Shown here: one piece after another, positions 1-8,720 of the stretch | How positions within the stretch are numbered: the first letter of the stretch is position 1 | Layout: each line of letters starts with the position of its first letter | Source of the DNA: Caldilineaceae bacterium | Lineage (GTDB): Bacteria; Chloroflexota; Anaerolineae; Caldilineales; Caldilineaceae | Direction: 5' to 3' | DNA length: 64,000 nucleotides | Assembly (NCBI GenBank): GCA_020634815.1 | Contig: JACKBA010000004.1 | Location: 186,001-250,000, forward strand | Position numbers and translations under genes: made by a program | The notes under the pieces: model-generated | The model's input: the letters and a program-made list of their open reading frames with translations, nothing else | What the model was told of the DNA's origin: nothing | Database searches by the model: none

Positions 1-182
1 CCCGGCATCTGCAAGTCCATCAGCACCACGTCGGGCGCCAGCTCCGCGACGAGACGCAAGCATTCGCCGCCGTCGCGCGCCTCGCCCACCACCTCGATAC
101 CCTCCGCCGTCTCCAGGATCAGGCGCAGCCCCTCGCGCACAATCAGGTGGTCGTCGGTGATCAGCACGCGGATCGCGTTCAT
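1..182 (-). CDS. NarL/LuxR-type response regulator, N-terminal part (runs off window)
   Basis: Only the first 60 residues are present. They form the start of a receiver domain: an acidic pair (TDDH) near residue 9 and the phospho-acceptor region VVLMDLQMPG at the window edge. The ATG overlaps the TGA of the upstream kinase as ATGA (positions 179-182), so the two are translationally coupled and form a two-component pair. The kinase is of the HisKA_3 type, so a LuxR/NarL helix-turn-helix output domain is expected in the missing part; that is inference. The gene would activate or repress transcription after phosphorylation by its partner. Confidence 0.88.
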   Translation of the reverse strand, partial: MNAIRVLITDDHLIVREGLRLILETAEGIEVVGEARDGGECLRLVAELAPDVVLMDLQMP

Positions 183-1405
183 GCGCCTGCTTCCCCTTGT
201 GTCATGGCCGGCGCGGCAAGCCGCACGCACGTGCCCTCTCCGGCGGCGGATGTCACCGTCAAGCTGCCGCCCAGGAGGCGCGCTCGCTCGTGCATGCCCA
301 GCAGGCCGTAGTGGCCGGCCGGGGCCGCCTGTGCCGGGTCGAAGCCGCGGCCGTCGTCGCACACGGCCAGCACCACGTCGCCCTCCTCGCGTGCCAGCCG
401 CACCGTAACCTGACTCGCCGCGGCATGACGCGCCACATTGGCCAGCGCCTCGCCCAGCACCGCCAGCACATGGCTCGATGCTTCGGCGGGCAGCGCGTCG
501 TCGGCGCCGGCGGCCACCTCCACCGCACAGGGAATCCCCGTCGCCTGTGTGAAGCGTTCGGCGCGCTCGCCGAGCGCCGTCCCCACGTCGCTGCTCATTG
601 CGCGCAGATCGTCGATGGCGGCACGCGACTCCGCCAGCGTGCTGCGCGCGCGACCGAGCGCCTGGTCGACGATGGCGGCCGCGCGTTCGTCGCGTCCCGC
701 TGCCAGATGCGCCTTGACCGCCTCCAGTTGCAACACGAGCCCGGCGACGCCCTGCGCCAGCGTGTCGTGCAGCTCGCGCGCCATGCGCTGGCGTTCGGCC
801 TGTAAGGTGAGCGCCGCGTTCTGCGCGGCGTACGCGGCCAGTTGCGCGTTGGCGCTCTCCAGCGTCTCGGCCAGTTCCTCCGCCTTCTGGCGCTCGGCCA
901 ACTGCTGGTTGTAGAGCACCATGAGCAGGACGAAGAAGGTGCCGTTGACCAGGATCGTGGCGGCCACCCCGGGCAGCCGAGCCGGGGAGACCGACTGCAT
1001 CAGCAGCAGCGCCAGTAGCGTCGCATAGAATAGGCCCAGCCCCAGCGCACGGCGCGAGTTGCCCCACAGCCCCAGCGCCTCGCCGACCTGCGTGATCGTC
1101 AGCGTCGCCGCCAGCGTGCCGTTGGAGTCGATGCCATAGGGCAGGCTCGCCAGGATCACGATCAGCGTGGCCTGCGCGGCGTAGTAGACGATCCACCAGC
1201 GCGGCTTCGTCATGAGGGCGAAGTTGCTCCAGTACAACCCGATGTGCGCGGCAAAGAGCACCAGGCTCGGCCCGACCAGCGCCGCATTGCCGTCGCGCGC
1301 GGTGAACAGGGCATTGCCGAGCGTCACGCTCCCCAGCAGCAGCGTGATGAAGAGATAGAAGGGGATGCCGGTGAACTTCTCGTCGCGCCGTGTGGTCGTC
1401 TCCAT
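179..1405 (-). CDS. Sensor histidine kinase, NarX/DegS-like (HisKA_3)
   Basis: 408 residues. The N-terminal half has about six hydrophobic segments (roughly residues 15-175), with little room for an extracellular sensor domain. A short coiled coil (about 170-205) leads to a HisKA_3 dimerisation domain with the phospho-acceptor motif RELHDTLAQG near residue 211. An HATPase_c domain follows, with an N-box (LGEALANVARHA), a G1 box (DDGRGFD) and a final GLLGMHERARLLGG motif. It autophosphorylates at the membrane and passes phosphate to the regulator encoded immediately downstream, with a 4-base stop/start overlap. The signal is not predictable. The start is the first ATG; no closer alternative is favoured. 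Confidence 0.92.
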   Translation of the reverse strand: METTTRRDEKFTGIPFYLFITLLLGSVTLGNALFTARDGNAALVGPSLVLFAAHIGLYWSNFALMTKPRWWIVYYAAQATLIVILASLPYGIDSNGTLAATLTITQVGEALGLWGNSRRALGLGLFYATLLALLLMQSVSPARLPGVAATILVNGTFFVLLMVLYNQQLAERQKAEELAETLESANAQLAAYAAQNAALTLQAERQRMARELHDTLAQGVAGLVLQLEAVKAHLAAGRDERAAAIVDQALGRARSTLAESRAAIDDLRAMSSDVGTALGERAERFTQATGIPCAVEVAAGADDALPAEASSHVLAVLGEALANVARHAAASQVTVRLAREEGDVVLAVCDDGRGFDPAQAAPAGHYGLLGMHERARLLGGSLTVTSAAGEGTCVRLAAPAMTQGEAGA

Positions 1406-1533
1406 GCCCTGATTCTACACCACCTGCGCCGCCCCCGGTATCGTCCGGCCGGACACTGTCCAAACGGACAATGGCCGCACGCACAGACGGACGATGTGCG
1501 GCGGGTGCAGGGAGGCTATGCTGGGGGCGTAAA

Positions 1534-1640
1534 GTGTAATACGTAATGCGTAACTCGTAATGCGTAATGCGTGACTCGTGACTCGTGACGCATCACGCAT
1601 CACCTATCACGTATTACGCATCACGCATCACGCATCACGC
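1534..1640. repeat. Intergenic heptad-word inverted repeat (GTAATGC / GCATCAC)
   Basis: The left arm repeats words such as GTAATGC and GTGACTC; the right arm repeats GCATCAC and ends in three perfect 7-base copies. The arms are imperfectly complementary, so the region can fold into a long hairpin. It ends only two bases before the AAGAAAGG ribosome-binding site of the next gene. Short open frames across it encode repetitive Arg/Ser/Thr/His-rich peptides and are not genes. Confidence 0.75.
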
Positions 1641-1658
1641 AAGAAAGGCAACCAACCC

Positions 1659-3200
1659 ATGAACCGCATCTCACGCCATCGACACTATATCTGGCTCGCC
1701 CTCTACGCCGCCTTCGTCTTCTTTGCCGGCGGGCGCTGGAATATCCCGCTGGCAGCGTGGCTGGCACCCGTCTTCGCCATCCGCTTCTATCGCGACAGCG
1801 AGCACGCATGGCGCGGCTTCCTCTGGATCTGGCTGGCGACCGCGCTGCCCACCATTGCCGGCTGGCAGGGCGCCACCTTCATGAGCTTCGTCCACCCGCT
1901 CGCCGAACCGCTCTTCTTTCTCGTGATGACGCCCGTCGCGCTCATCCCCTACATCCTGGATCGGCTCTACGCTCGCCGATTCGCCCCGTCGCTCTGGCTG
2001 ACGCTGGTCTTTCCCATCGCCGCCACCGCCGCCGATTTCTTCTCGGCCTCCGGCAGCCCCTTCGGCACCTTTGGCGCCACTGCCTATGCGCAGCGCGACG
2101 TGACGTGGCTCATGCAACTGGCGTCCATCGGCGGCATCTGGGTCCTCACCTTCGTCATCTACTGGTTCGCCAGCGTCGCCAACTACGCCTGGGAGCAGGG
2201 CCGGCAGTGGCGCCGCATCCGCCGCGTCGTCCTCACCTATGCCGGCGTGCTGCTGCTGGTCGTCGCCTTTGGCGCTGGACGCCTGGCCCTGGCGCAGCCC
2301 GCCGCGCAGCAGCCCGTCGTCGCCGGCTTCTCGCTGGCGCTCGGCCAGATGAACGAACTGCTCGCTCAACTGGGCAGCGGCGATGCGGACGGCTTCACCA
2401 CGGCGACGCGCGAGCTCCACGCCGAACAACTGGCGCAGATCCGCAGCGCCGCGCAGAATGGCGCGCAGATCGTCGCGCTGCAAGAGGGCGCCGGTCTGGG
2501 TTTCACCGCCGACGTCGACGCCTTCCTGGCCGACGCCGCCGCGCTGGCGCAGCAGGAGCAGATCTACATCGTGCTGCCGACCTTCGCCGTCGACCCCACC
2601 GGGGATGCGCAGGCGGAGAATGTGGTGCGCATCATCGACCCCGCCGGCGCCACGGTGCTGGAGCATGTCAAGTTTGGCGGCACTATGTTCGAGGGCTCGC
2701 TCGCCGGCAGCGGCGAATTGCAGACCGTTGACACGCCCTACGGTCGCCTCAGCGCCGTCATCTGCTGGGACGCCGACTTCCCCGACATCATGCGCCAGGC
2801 CGGCGCGGCGGACGTCGACCTGCTCTTCGTCCCCTCCAACGACTGGTACGAAGTGCGCGACATCCACGCCGGCATGGCCACCTTTCGTGCCGTGGAGAAT
2901 GGCATGGCGCTCTTCCGCCAGACGGGTGGCGGCGTCTCCGTGGTGACCGACGCCTACGGCCGCATCCTCAACCGCGTCGATGGCTTCGCCGCCGCGCAGG
3001 CCGGCGACCCCACGTCGGCGCAGCAACTCACCGTCCCCGCCGCCGCCGTGCCGACCCTCTATCCCCTCGTCGGCGACGCCTTCGGCTGGGCCATGCTGGG
3101 CGGGCTGCTCGTGCTCGTCGTCGTCCTGGTGTGGCAGTGGCGACGCAGCCGTCAGCCGGCGCCCAGCCCGAAGCCGGTCGAGGAGCACGCGCTGTCGTAG
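1659..3200 (+). CDS. lnt: Apolipoprotein N-acyltransferase-like protein (CN-hydrolase fold)
   Basis: 513 residues. The N-terminal half (about 1-215) is several membrane helices. A nitrilase/CN-hydrolase domain follows (about 225-480), and a final membrane helix lies near 485-505. The catalytic triad of Lnt is recognisable: Glu276 (in ALQEG), Lys338 (in EHVKFGG) and Cys369 (in VICWDADFP), spaced much like E267-K335-C387 of the E. coli enzyme. The family N-acylates the N-terminal Cys of diacylated lipoproteins at the outer face of the cytoplasmic membrane, and several lipoproteins are encoded in this window. ATG 1659 is chosen because AGAAAGG lies about 10 bases upstream; the upstream in-frame extension is repeat sequence. 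An alternative is a stand-alone membrane amidohydrolase of the same fold. Confidence 0.82.
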   Translation: MNRISRHRHYIWLALYAAFVFFAGGRWNIPLAAWLAPVFAIRFYRDSEHAWRGFLWIWLATALPTIAGWQGATFMSFVHPLAEPLFFLVMTPVALIPYILDRLYARRFAPSLWLTLVFPIAATAADFFSASGSPFGTFGATAYAQRDVTWLMQLASIGGIWVLTFVIYWFASVANYAWEQGRQWRRIRRVVLTYAGVLLLVVAFGAGRLALAQPAAQQPVVAGFSLALGQMNELLAQLGSGDADGFTTATRELHAEQLAQIRSAAQNGAQIVALQEGAGLGFTADVDAFLADAAALAQQEQIYIVLPTFAVDPTGDAQAENVVRIIDPAGATVLEHVKFGGTMFEGSLAGSGELQTVDTPYGRLSAVICWDADFPDIMRQAGAADVDLLFVPSNDWYEVRDIHAGMATFRAVENGMALFRQTGGGVSVVTDAYGRILNRVDGFAAAQAGDPTSAQQLTVPAAAVPTLYPLVGDAFGWAMLGGLLVLVVVLVWQWRRSRQPAPSPKPVEEHALS

Positions 3201-3292
3201 AGCGTGTTTGAAAAGCAAACCACGAAGCCGCGAAGCGCACCAGGCGGCACAAAGAAGTTGAGTTTGGAGTCCCTTTGGGAATTACCGGATTC

Positions 3293-3404
3293 AACGCAAA
3301 GGCGCAAAGGCGCAAAGGCGCAGAGAAGCAGAGGGACACGACAACGAAACAGGGCTTTTCTCCGCGTTCTTCTCTGCGCCTTTGCGCCTCCGCGCCTCTG
3401 CGTT
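3293..3404. repeat. Intergenic inverted repeat built from GGCGCAAA words
   Basis: The left arm has tandem GGCGCAAA/AGGCGCA copies followed by GAGAAG. The right arm reads CTTCTCTGCGCC, then TTTGCGCC and CGCGCCTCTGCGTT, pairing back to the start. It forms a near-perfect long hairpin between two convergent genes (stops at 3200 and 3438). No open frame across it resembles a protein; the peptides it encodes are the low-complexity LRLCA type common in such repeats. A transcription-terminating role is possible but not shown. Confidence 0.8.
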
Positions 3405-3437
3405 AAGAGTGCGAACTCATCGAGGTGCCGCACCCAC

Positions 3438-3950
3438 CTACGGGATGCGTGCCAACTCTACCTGCGTACAGAGCGGGAACGGATACTTCGAAGGCTCCAC
3501 CCACATGACCCCGCCCTGAAGCTGGCCGTCGACCAGATCGAAGGGAATGGTGAACTGCTTGGGATCGCCTTCGTCTTCGCCGGGCACGATCGCTCCGGAG
3601 AGCACGCCATCGGTAACGATGTAGTCGCTCGCCATATTCAGCGCTCTGCCCAGCTCGCTGCGGTTGCGCTTGAGCACGCTCCCGTCGATGGCCGCCTCAC
3701 CCAGCGCGCCTTCGACCGTAGCGTCCTCGTGAATGGTGAGGTCGAGGCTCACCGTCGTGTACGTGCGTTCCACGCCCTCGGGGATCGCGCCGGGATCGAA
3801 GAGCACCGGCAGCCCGATCCGGCACTCGCCTTGCCAGTCGCCCACCAGCGCCGCATCCACCACCTCGATGGGCGTTGCCAGACAGCCTGCCAGCAGCACG
3901 CCCACCACGGCGATGACCAGCAGCACGGGGAAAAATCGCATCTCTTTCAT
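3438..3950 (-). CDS. Small secreted lipoprotein of unknown function
   Basis: 170 residues with a lipoprotein signal peptide: Lys/Arg start, a hydrophobic core at about 6-21 and lipobox LLAGC, giving Cys22 as the lipidated residue. The mature part is acidic and probably mostly beta (alternating hydrophobic stretches such as TYTTVSLDLTIHED). I do not recognise the family. It is convergent with the acyltransferase-like gene; the hairpin repeat between them separates the two transcripts. Confidence 0.75.
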   Translation of the reverse strand: MKEMRFFPVLLVIAVVGVLLAGCLATPIEVVDAALVGDWQGECRIGLPVLFDPGAIPEGVERTYTTVSLDLTIHEDATVEGALGEAAIDGSVLKRNRSELGRALNMASDYIVTDGVLSGAIVPGEDEGDPKQFTIPFDLVDGQLQGGVMWVEPSKYPFPLCTQVELARIP

Positions 3951-4119
3951 GGCGCTGTACTCTCCTTTGACGCGTTGTCAGATTTGAGGAGCCTATCCCA
4001 AGTGTAGCACAGGAAAGTGTCCGCGACACGTAGACCGGCCAATTGGCCGTTGACGGAGCTATAGGAAGGCGCGATCCTGATCAGCGAAACGCAAACCACC
4101 CAGCTAAAGGATCGCCCCG

Positions 4120-4455
4120 ATGATTGCCAAGTATCGCCCGCTTTTCGCGCCGATCGCCATCATATTCGCCGGTATCGTGATGGCTGCCGTGTTTTGGTGG
4201 ATCGGCCAACCACACAGCACGCGTCAGGCGAGCGTGCTGGATAAGGCGCCTACGTATCTCACGCCGACTCCACGACCGGTAACAACGCTTCCAGGCGCCG
4301 AGCGGCATCTGCCAGACAATCAGGCCGTACTCAATTGCTATCTGGATTACGGCGAAAGCTGGACGCCGCTCAAGTACGCAACGTTTGATGGTCGCACGTA
4401 TGTCATGATTCGTACTACTTCCGGGTGCCATGGATGGATTCCAGATCCAAACTAG
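4120..4455 (+). CDS. Small membrane-anchored protein of unknown function
   Basis: 111 residues: one N-terminal membrane helix (about 8-29), a Pro/Thr-rich linker, then a short Cys-containing extracytoplasmic part with two Cys (NCYLDY and TSGCHGW) that could form a disulfide. The base composition is visibly AT-richer than the flanks. The TAG stop is shared with the edge of the IS630 insertion: the target dinucleotide TA at 4453-4454 plus the first G of the element. The uninterrupted site would also have read TAG, so the protein is unchanged by the insertion. Confidence 0.55.
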   Translation: MIAKYRPLFAPIAIIFAGIVMAAVFWWIGQPHSTRQASVLDKAPTYLTPTPRPVTTLPGAERHLPDNQAVLNCYLDYGESWTPLKYATFDGRTYVMIRTTSGCHGWIPDPN

Positions 4456-5682
4456 TAGTCCGTCAATCGTGAACTCTTGAATTATCATTGTGCTCTGACG
4501 CAGGCGTAGGTGGTCGACAAACTGCAAGGGAGAGCACCATGACAAAGAAATACATCGTGAAGTTGTCCGACTCCGAACGGGAGACGTTGGAGCGCATGGT
4601 TAAGAGCGGGCATGAGAGCGCACGAACGCTGACTCGTGTCCGCATACTACTGAAATCGGATGCCAGTGAGGGCGGTCCTCGATGGCCATATGCGAAGATC
4701 TGCGAGGCGTACGATGTATCTACGACAACGATCACGACGGCCCGCAGAACATATGTCGAACAGGGGATGGAAGCCGCCATCAGGCGCAAGCAACCAGAGC
4801 GTGAATATGAGCAAACGCTGGATGGCAGGGCGGAAGCCCATCTGATCGCCCTGGCTTGTGGATCGCCGCCGGAGGGACAAGCGCACTGGACATTACGCCT
4901 GCTCCAAACACGACTGGTTGAACTCGGTGTCGTGGAGAGCGTTTCGCATGAGACAGTGCGCAAGACACTCAAAAAAATGAACTTAAGCCTTGGCTGAAGG
5001 AACAGTGGTGTATTCCAGCCAAAGCCAACGCACAGTTCGTGTGCGCCATGGAAGATGTGTTGGATGTCTATGCTCGTCCCTACGATGCGACACGCCCCAT
5101 GGTGTGTATGGATGAAACGAACAAGCAATTGCTGGAAGAGGTCCGTGAGCCATTGCCGATGAAGCCTGGACAACCGGTTCGCTCCGACTACGAATACCGT
5201 CGAGAAGGGGTGGCTAATCTCTTCATGTTCTTCGAACCCTTGGCCGGATGGCGCCGTGTCAACGTTACTGACCGACGCACGCGTCACGATTGGGCAGAAG
5301 CAATGCGTGAACTTGCTGATGTGCACTATCCACATGCAGAGAAGATCGTTGTCGTACTCGACAACCTCAACACGCATGATGCTGCTTCTTTCTATGAAGC
5401 CTTCTCTGCACCGGAAGCTCATCGCCTCGCCCATCGCTTTGAGTTTCATTACACGCCCAAACACGGCAGTTGGCTCAATATGGCTGAAATCGAACTCAGT
5501 GTGCTGGGGCGACAGTGTCTCGACCGTCGCATTCCAGACAAGCAAGCGCTCTCCGCCGAAGTGAGCGCTTGGGAAGCGAAACGTAACCATGACGCTGTCA
5601 AAGTTGACTGGCAATTCACGACTGATGACGCTCGCATCAAACTGAAACATCTATATCCCAAGTTTCATGATTGACGGACTAC
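4455..5682 (+). mobile_element. IS630-family insertion sequence, 1,228 bp, with TA target duplication
   Basis: The terminal inverted repeats are 19 bases and differ at one position: left 4455-4473 (GTAGTCCGTCAATCGTGAA), right 5664-5682 (same inverted, with A for G). They are flanked by TA at 4453-4454 and 5683-5684, the target preference and duplication expected of the IS630/Tc1-mariner group. The interior holds a single transposase split over two frames. The element looks complete and recent, since both ends and the target duplication are intact. Confidence 0.9.
4539..5674 (+). CDS. IS630-family DDE transposase, made from two frames by -1 frameshift
   Basis: The first frame (4539-4997) encodes helix-turn-helix DNA-binding domains (YAKICEAYDVSTTTI; SHETVRKTLKKM). 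The second encodes the catalytic domain with the DDE residues in VCMDET, VVLDNLNTH and NMAEIELSVL. An A7 run at 4971-4977 (CTC AAA AAA ATG) lies where the frames must join. Shifting -1 there reads NELKPWLKEQW and continues without a stop into the catalytic part, giving about 378 residues, normal for the family. Without the shift the product stops at 4997. The start is the ATG at 4539, after AAGGGAGAG. Programmed frameshifting or transcriptional slippage is more likely than decay, because the rest is intact. Confidence 0.88.
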
Positions 5683-5742
5683 TAGTGGCGCTTCAGGTTA
5701 ACCAATTCGTCAAATCAACAAGCCGTTAAGGGGACTGATACC

Positions 5743-6528
5743 ATGGATTTGGCAGTGCTTCGAGATCCCATATGGCAATTCTGGGGCTTTGTCGCCACCA
5801 TCGGCTCTATCGTTGTCGGAACGATCGTGTCCGTCGTCATCTATCTCCGAACAGACAAGCGCAGACAGTTGACCTACTGGAAATCATTCGTTACCGCAAT
5901 GGCTTGGACGTCGAAGTACCGCGATGGTTCGCTGAAGCTACTTTGGAATGAAAAGGAAATCACCAACCTCTACCTTGTGGCAGTTAGGATCGCCAACACT
6001 GGTACAGAGGCGATCAAGTCATCAGACTTCGAGGTGCCCATAACTATTGGCTTTCCGAGTTCTGGGGAGATTGTATCAGTGGTAGTCGGGGAGACAACCC
6101 CGCCAAATCTGCTCCCAAACTTAGTCTACGATCGGCAATGCATAGAACTGGGCGCGTGTTTGCTCAACAAAGGCGACTCACTAGAGATTGTGGCGTTGGT
6201 TCAAGACTATGGTGGGAAGATCTCCGTTCAGGCAAGAATTGTGGGAATAAAGGCGATAAGAGTGGTGTCGAAGGATAGTCTAGCTCTACCCAACTGGGCT
6301 GTTGTTGCATTACTGGGATTCCCGGTAGTTCTAGCCATTTTGTTTGGCATGATGATGCTCATAAGGCCCTCAGGAAGTCAACCGATTCTCTCATTTATTG
6401 ATAACTTCTCGATTGAAATTGCGATTTTGATACTTTTCGCTTCTTTACTCGGCTGGTCGTATACGTCGATTTATGCGGTTAGGATGAAGAGCGAGTTCGA
6501 CAGAAACCGTTCTCTGTTTCTAGATTAA
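5743..6528 (+). CDS. Membrane protein of unknown function, AT-rich, probably acquired
   Basis: 261 residues with one N-terminal membrane helix (about 14-35), a soluble middle part (36-180) that looks like a beta-sandwich (LYLVAVRIANTGTEAI), and two C-terminal membrane helices (about 186-208 and 223-243). Base composition is clearly AT-richer than the housekeeping genes. It lies directly behind the IS630 element, whose insertion 60 bases upstream may have replaced its promoter region. The AAGGGG about 11 bases before the ATG supports the start. I do not recognise the family. Confidence 0.6.
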   Translation: MDLAVLRDPIWQFWGFVATIGSIVVGTIVSVVIYLRTDKRRQLTYWKSFVTAMAWTSKYRDGSLKLLWNEKEITNLYLVAVRIANTGTEAIKSSDFEVPITIGFPSSGEIVSVVVGETTPPNLLPNLVYDRQCIELGACLLNKGDSLEIVALVQDYGGKISVQARIVGIKAIRVVSKDSLALPNWAVVALLGFPVVLAILFGMMMLIRPSGSQPILSFIDNFSIEIAILILFASLLGWSYTSIYAVRMKSEFDRNRSLFLD

Positions 6529-6585
6529 GGAGCCGGAACCTCGAGGCGCAAGGCCGCGCCAACCCTTAATCGCCAAGTCGTGAAA

Positions 6586-6903
6586 CTACAGAGATTTGGA
6601 TGCCCCATACAACACCCTCTCTTCCGCCAGCACCGCCTCGCGTATCACCGGCTTCAGCCCTGCCCGCGGCACCAGGTCCACCGGGCGCCCAAAGAGCGCC
6701 GAGAGTTCCCGTTGCATCCGCGCCAGCGCCAGAAAGCCAATGCGGGCGCCCGGCACGAACTCCACCAGCAGATCGACATCGCTCTGCGCGCCCAGCTCGC
6801 CCCGGCCGGCCGAGCCAAAGAGCGCCAGGTACGCAATCTCATTGCGCCGGCAATAGTCGCTCAGCGCTGCTTCGGGAATGGCCAGATCGGTTGTGGCGTT
6901 CAT
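6586..6903 (-). CDS. MNT-type minimal nucleotidyltransferase (MntA-like antitoxin domain)
   Basis: 105 residues. It has the nucleotidyltransferase signature GSAGRGELGAQSDVDLLVEF (residues about 27-46), with the two metal-binding Asp in SDVDL, and a final part typical of the family (LFGRPVDLV...VIREAVLAEERVLY). Such proteins normally pair with a HEPN toxin and AMPylate it. No HEPN gene is next to it, so it is an orphan here. The ATG at 6903 is preferred because GGGAG lies 4-8 bases upstream; an in-frame extension to 6999 has no such support. Confidence 0.82.
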   Translation of the reverse strand: MNATTDLAIPEAALSDYCRRNEIAYLALFGSAGRGELGAQSDVDLLVEFVPGARIGFLALARMQRELSALFGRPVDLVPRAGLKPVIREAVLAEERVLYGASKSL

Positions 6904-7028
6904 GGGCTCCCTCGTCGCCGCTGACGGCATTGGCCGGCGCCATGCCTCAGCCGGGCACGGAACGGCGCCGCCGCCAAAAACAGCACGGGCAGGCCACATG
7001 GCCTGCCCGTGAATCCATCCTCTGCTGT

Positions 7029-7087
<59 letters not shown>

Positions 7088-7112
7088 TCCCCGCCTGGCG
7101 AGTGCCGCTGGT

Positions 7113-8720
7113 CTACTCCTCTTCCTCGCCCGTCTCCCCCTCGAACTGCGCCAGCTTCTCCGGCGCAAACTCCAGATACTCCAGCGGGCGCTTGCTGACA
7201 CCGATCCCGTTGTCGATCAACAGATCCAGCAACTTCTCGCCGTCGATGAGGGTAATCGGCGCCGCGCCGCGTTCGAAGGCCGCTTCCTCCACGCCCTTGG
7301 AGAAGCGCCCCGTCGTGATGATCGTCCCGCGCACCGCGTTGAAGCGATGTAGCGAGCCGCGCAATTGGTCCAGCACGGGCCGGTGGATCGTGCCGCGATG
7401 GCGCTTGACCTGGATCACCTCGCGCACTGCGCTGATGCCCAGTTTGATCGTGCCGACGACATCGACCCCCTTGTCGTTCGTGGGTGACGTCGTGGCCACA
7501 TTGTCGTAGCCCATCTCCTCCAACAGCAGCTTGACCAGCTCCTCGAACTTGAACGCGTTCATCTCCAGCAGATAGTCGTGCAACTGCTGCCGCGCCTCCT
7601 CGCTCAACGAACTCGCCAGCCGGAACAACTCGGCACTGCGACTGGCCGCCTTGGGCTGTGCGGGGGTCAACCCGCCAAAGCGTTCGAGATATTGCAGCCC
7701 GGCCTCGGCAATCACATAGCTGTTGCCGCGCGCCACGACCATGCCGCGGTCGATCAGATTGCGCAATCGGTCGTAGAGTGAGGACTTGAGCACGTTGTCG
7801 CTCTGAAAGGTCGTATTGCTCCGGCTGTATTCGCCATAGCCTGGCAGCAGCGTGCTGCGCCGCGCCGTCCCTTGCGCCGCCACCAGTTGCAGGATCACCG
7901 GCACGCCCTCGTACGTGTCGATCGACGCAACCAGCGCACCCGCCGGCTCGTCGCCAAAGATTCGGCCGCGCTCGGTAATATGCAGAATATCGTTGCGGTC
8001 GCGCGCCAGCAGGTCGTGCTTGGTGACAAAGTACCAGCAGCCGCGTGTGTGGCGCGGGTTCAGCTCGCGCTGCGAACCCAGCCAGATGCGCCGCGCCAGT
8101 TCACGGTTGGCGCCCTCCAGCCGCTCGTCGATCCACTCGTCCGGATTGCTCCAGTCGACCTGCTCCTGTGGATTGCCGCGCTGCTCCCAGATTGCGCCGG
8201 CCATCGCCTGGTATGCCGCGTTCGTCGTGCCGTCCAGGATGGTGAGAAAGCGGCGCACGTTGGAATAGGTCGGGAAGAGCGGCGTCGGCGAGCGCAACAC
8301 CGGCGCTGCATCGGGCGCTCCCGGCGCGGCCGCATCGCCATCCTGCGCAAAGATCGGCTCCTGGCCATTCTCCTCGGCTTTGCGCGCGCCCATCTGCCCC
8401 CGCACAAAGCGCACCACCTCGCGTGGATCGATCTGCTCCGTCTGCCGTCCCGCTTCCGTCAGCACCCAGACGCTGCGTCGCGGGCTGTCGATCAGCCCGA
8501 ACTGGCGCAGATAGGTGCGCGTCCATTGCAGCCGGTATTGGAGTTCTGTCAGCGCAGAGCCGGGTTTGTGCGGCAACTCCGACACCGACAACGGCAGATC
8601 GAGCGCGTCGATCACCGCCGCGCAGATATGCTCGTTGCTCGCCTGCCCGCCGGCCGCCCGCAGCACATCGAGCACGGGTTGCATCATCGCATCATAGGTG
8701 GGGACAGCCTGCTCGGCCAT
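7113..8720 (-). CDS. mrr: Mrr-type restriction endonuclease
   Basis: 535 residues. An N-terminal winged-helix Mrr_N-like domain (about 1-120, starting VPTYDAMMQPVLDVL) is followed by a middle region of unclear type and a C-terminal Mrr_cat domain (about 390-500). The PD-(D/E)XK pattern is visible: FEELVKLLLEEMGY, then NDKGVDVVG (Asp) and REVIQVKRH (Q-x-K). Mrr enzymes cut methylated or otherwise modified DNA. No methylase is adjacent, which fits a type IV enzyme. The ATG at 8720 has GGAGCG upstream and matches the usual N-terminus. The tRNA-Lys fragment starts 26 bases past its stop, so the gene may have arrived on an integrated element. Confidence 0.87.
   Translation of the reverse strand: MAEQAVPTYDAMMQPVLDVLRAAGGQASNEHICAAVIDALDLPLSVSELPHKPGSALTELQYRLQWTRTYLRQFGLIDSPRRSVWVLTEAGRQTEQIDPREVVRFVRGQMGARKAEENGQEPIFAQDGDAAAPGAPDAAPVLRSPTPLFPTYSNVRRFLTILDGTTNAAYQAMAGAIWEQRGNPQEQVDWSNPDEWIDERLEGANRELARRIWLGSQRELNPRHTRGCWYFVTKHDLLARDRNDILHITERGRIFGDEPAGALVASIDTYEGVPVILQLVAAQGTARRSTLLPGYGEYSRSNTTFQSDNVLKSSLYDRLRNLIDRGMVVARGNSYVIAEAGLQYLERFGGLTPAQPKAASRSAELFRLASSLSEEARQQLHDYLLEMNAFKFEELVKLLLEEMGYDNVATTSPTNDKGVDVVGTIKLGISAVREVIQVKRHRGTIHRPVLDQLRGSLHRFNAVRGTIITTGRFSKGVEEAAFERGAAPITLIDGEKLLDLLIDNGIGVSKRPLEYLEFAPEKLAQFEGETGEEEE

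Noticed and set aside
1671..3218. Long minus-strand open frame opposite the acyltransferase gene
   Set aside because: High-GC shadow: composition and lack of recognisable motifs, while the plus frame has the full catalytic triad.
5685..5742. Integron attC site before the membrane protein
   Set aside because: AACAAGCCGTTAAGGGG looks attC-like, but the consensus core sites (RYYYAAC and GTTRRRY) are not both met and no integrase is present.
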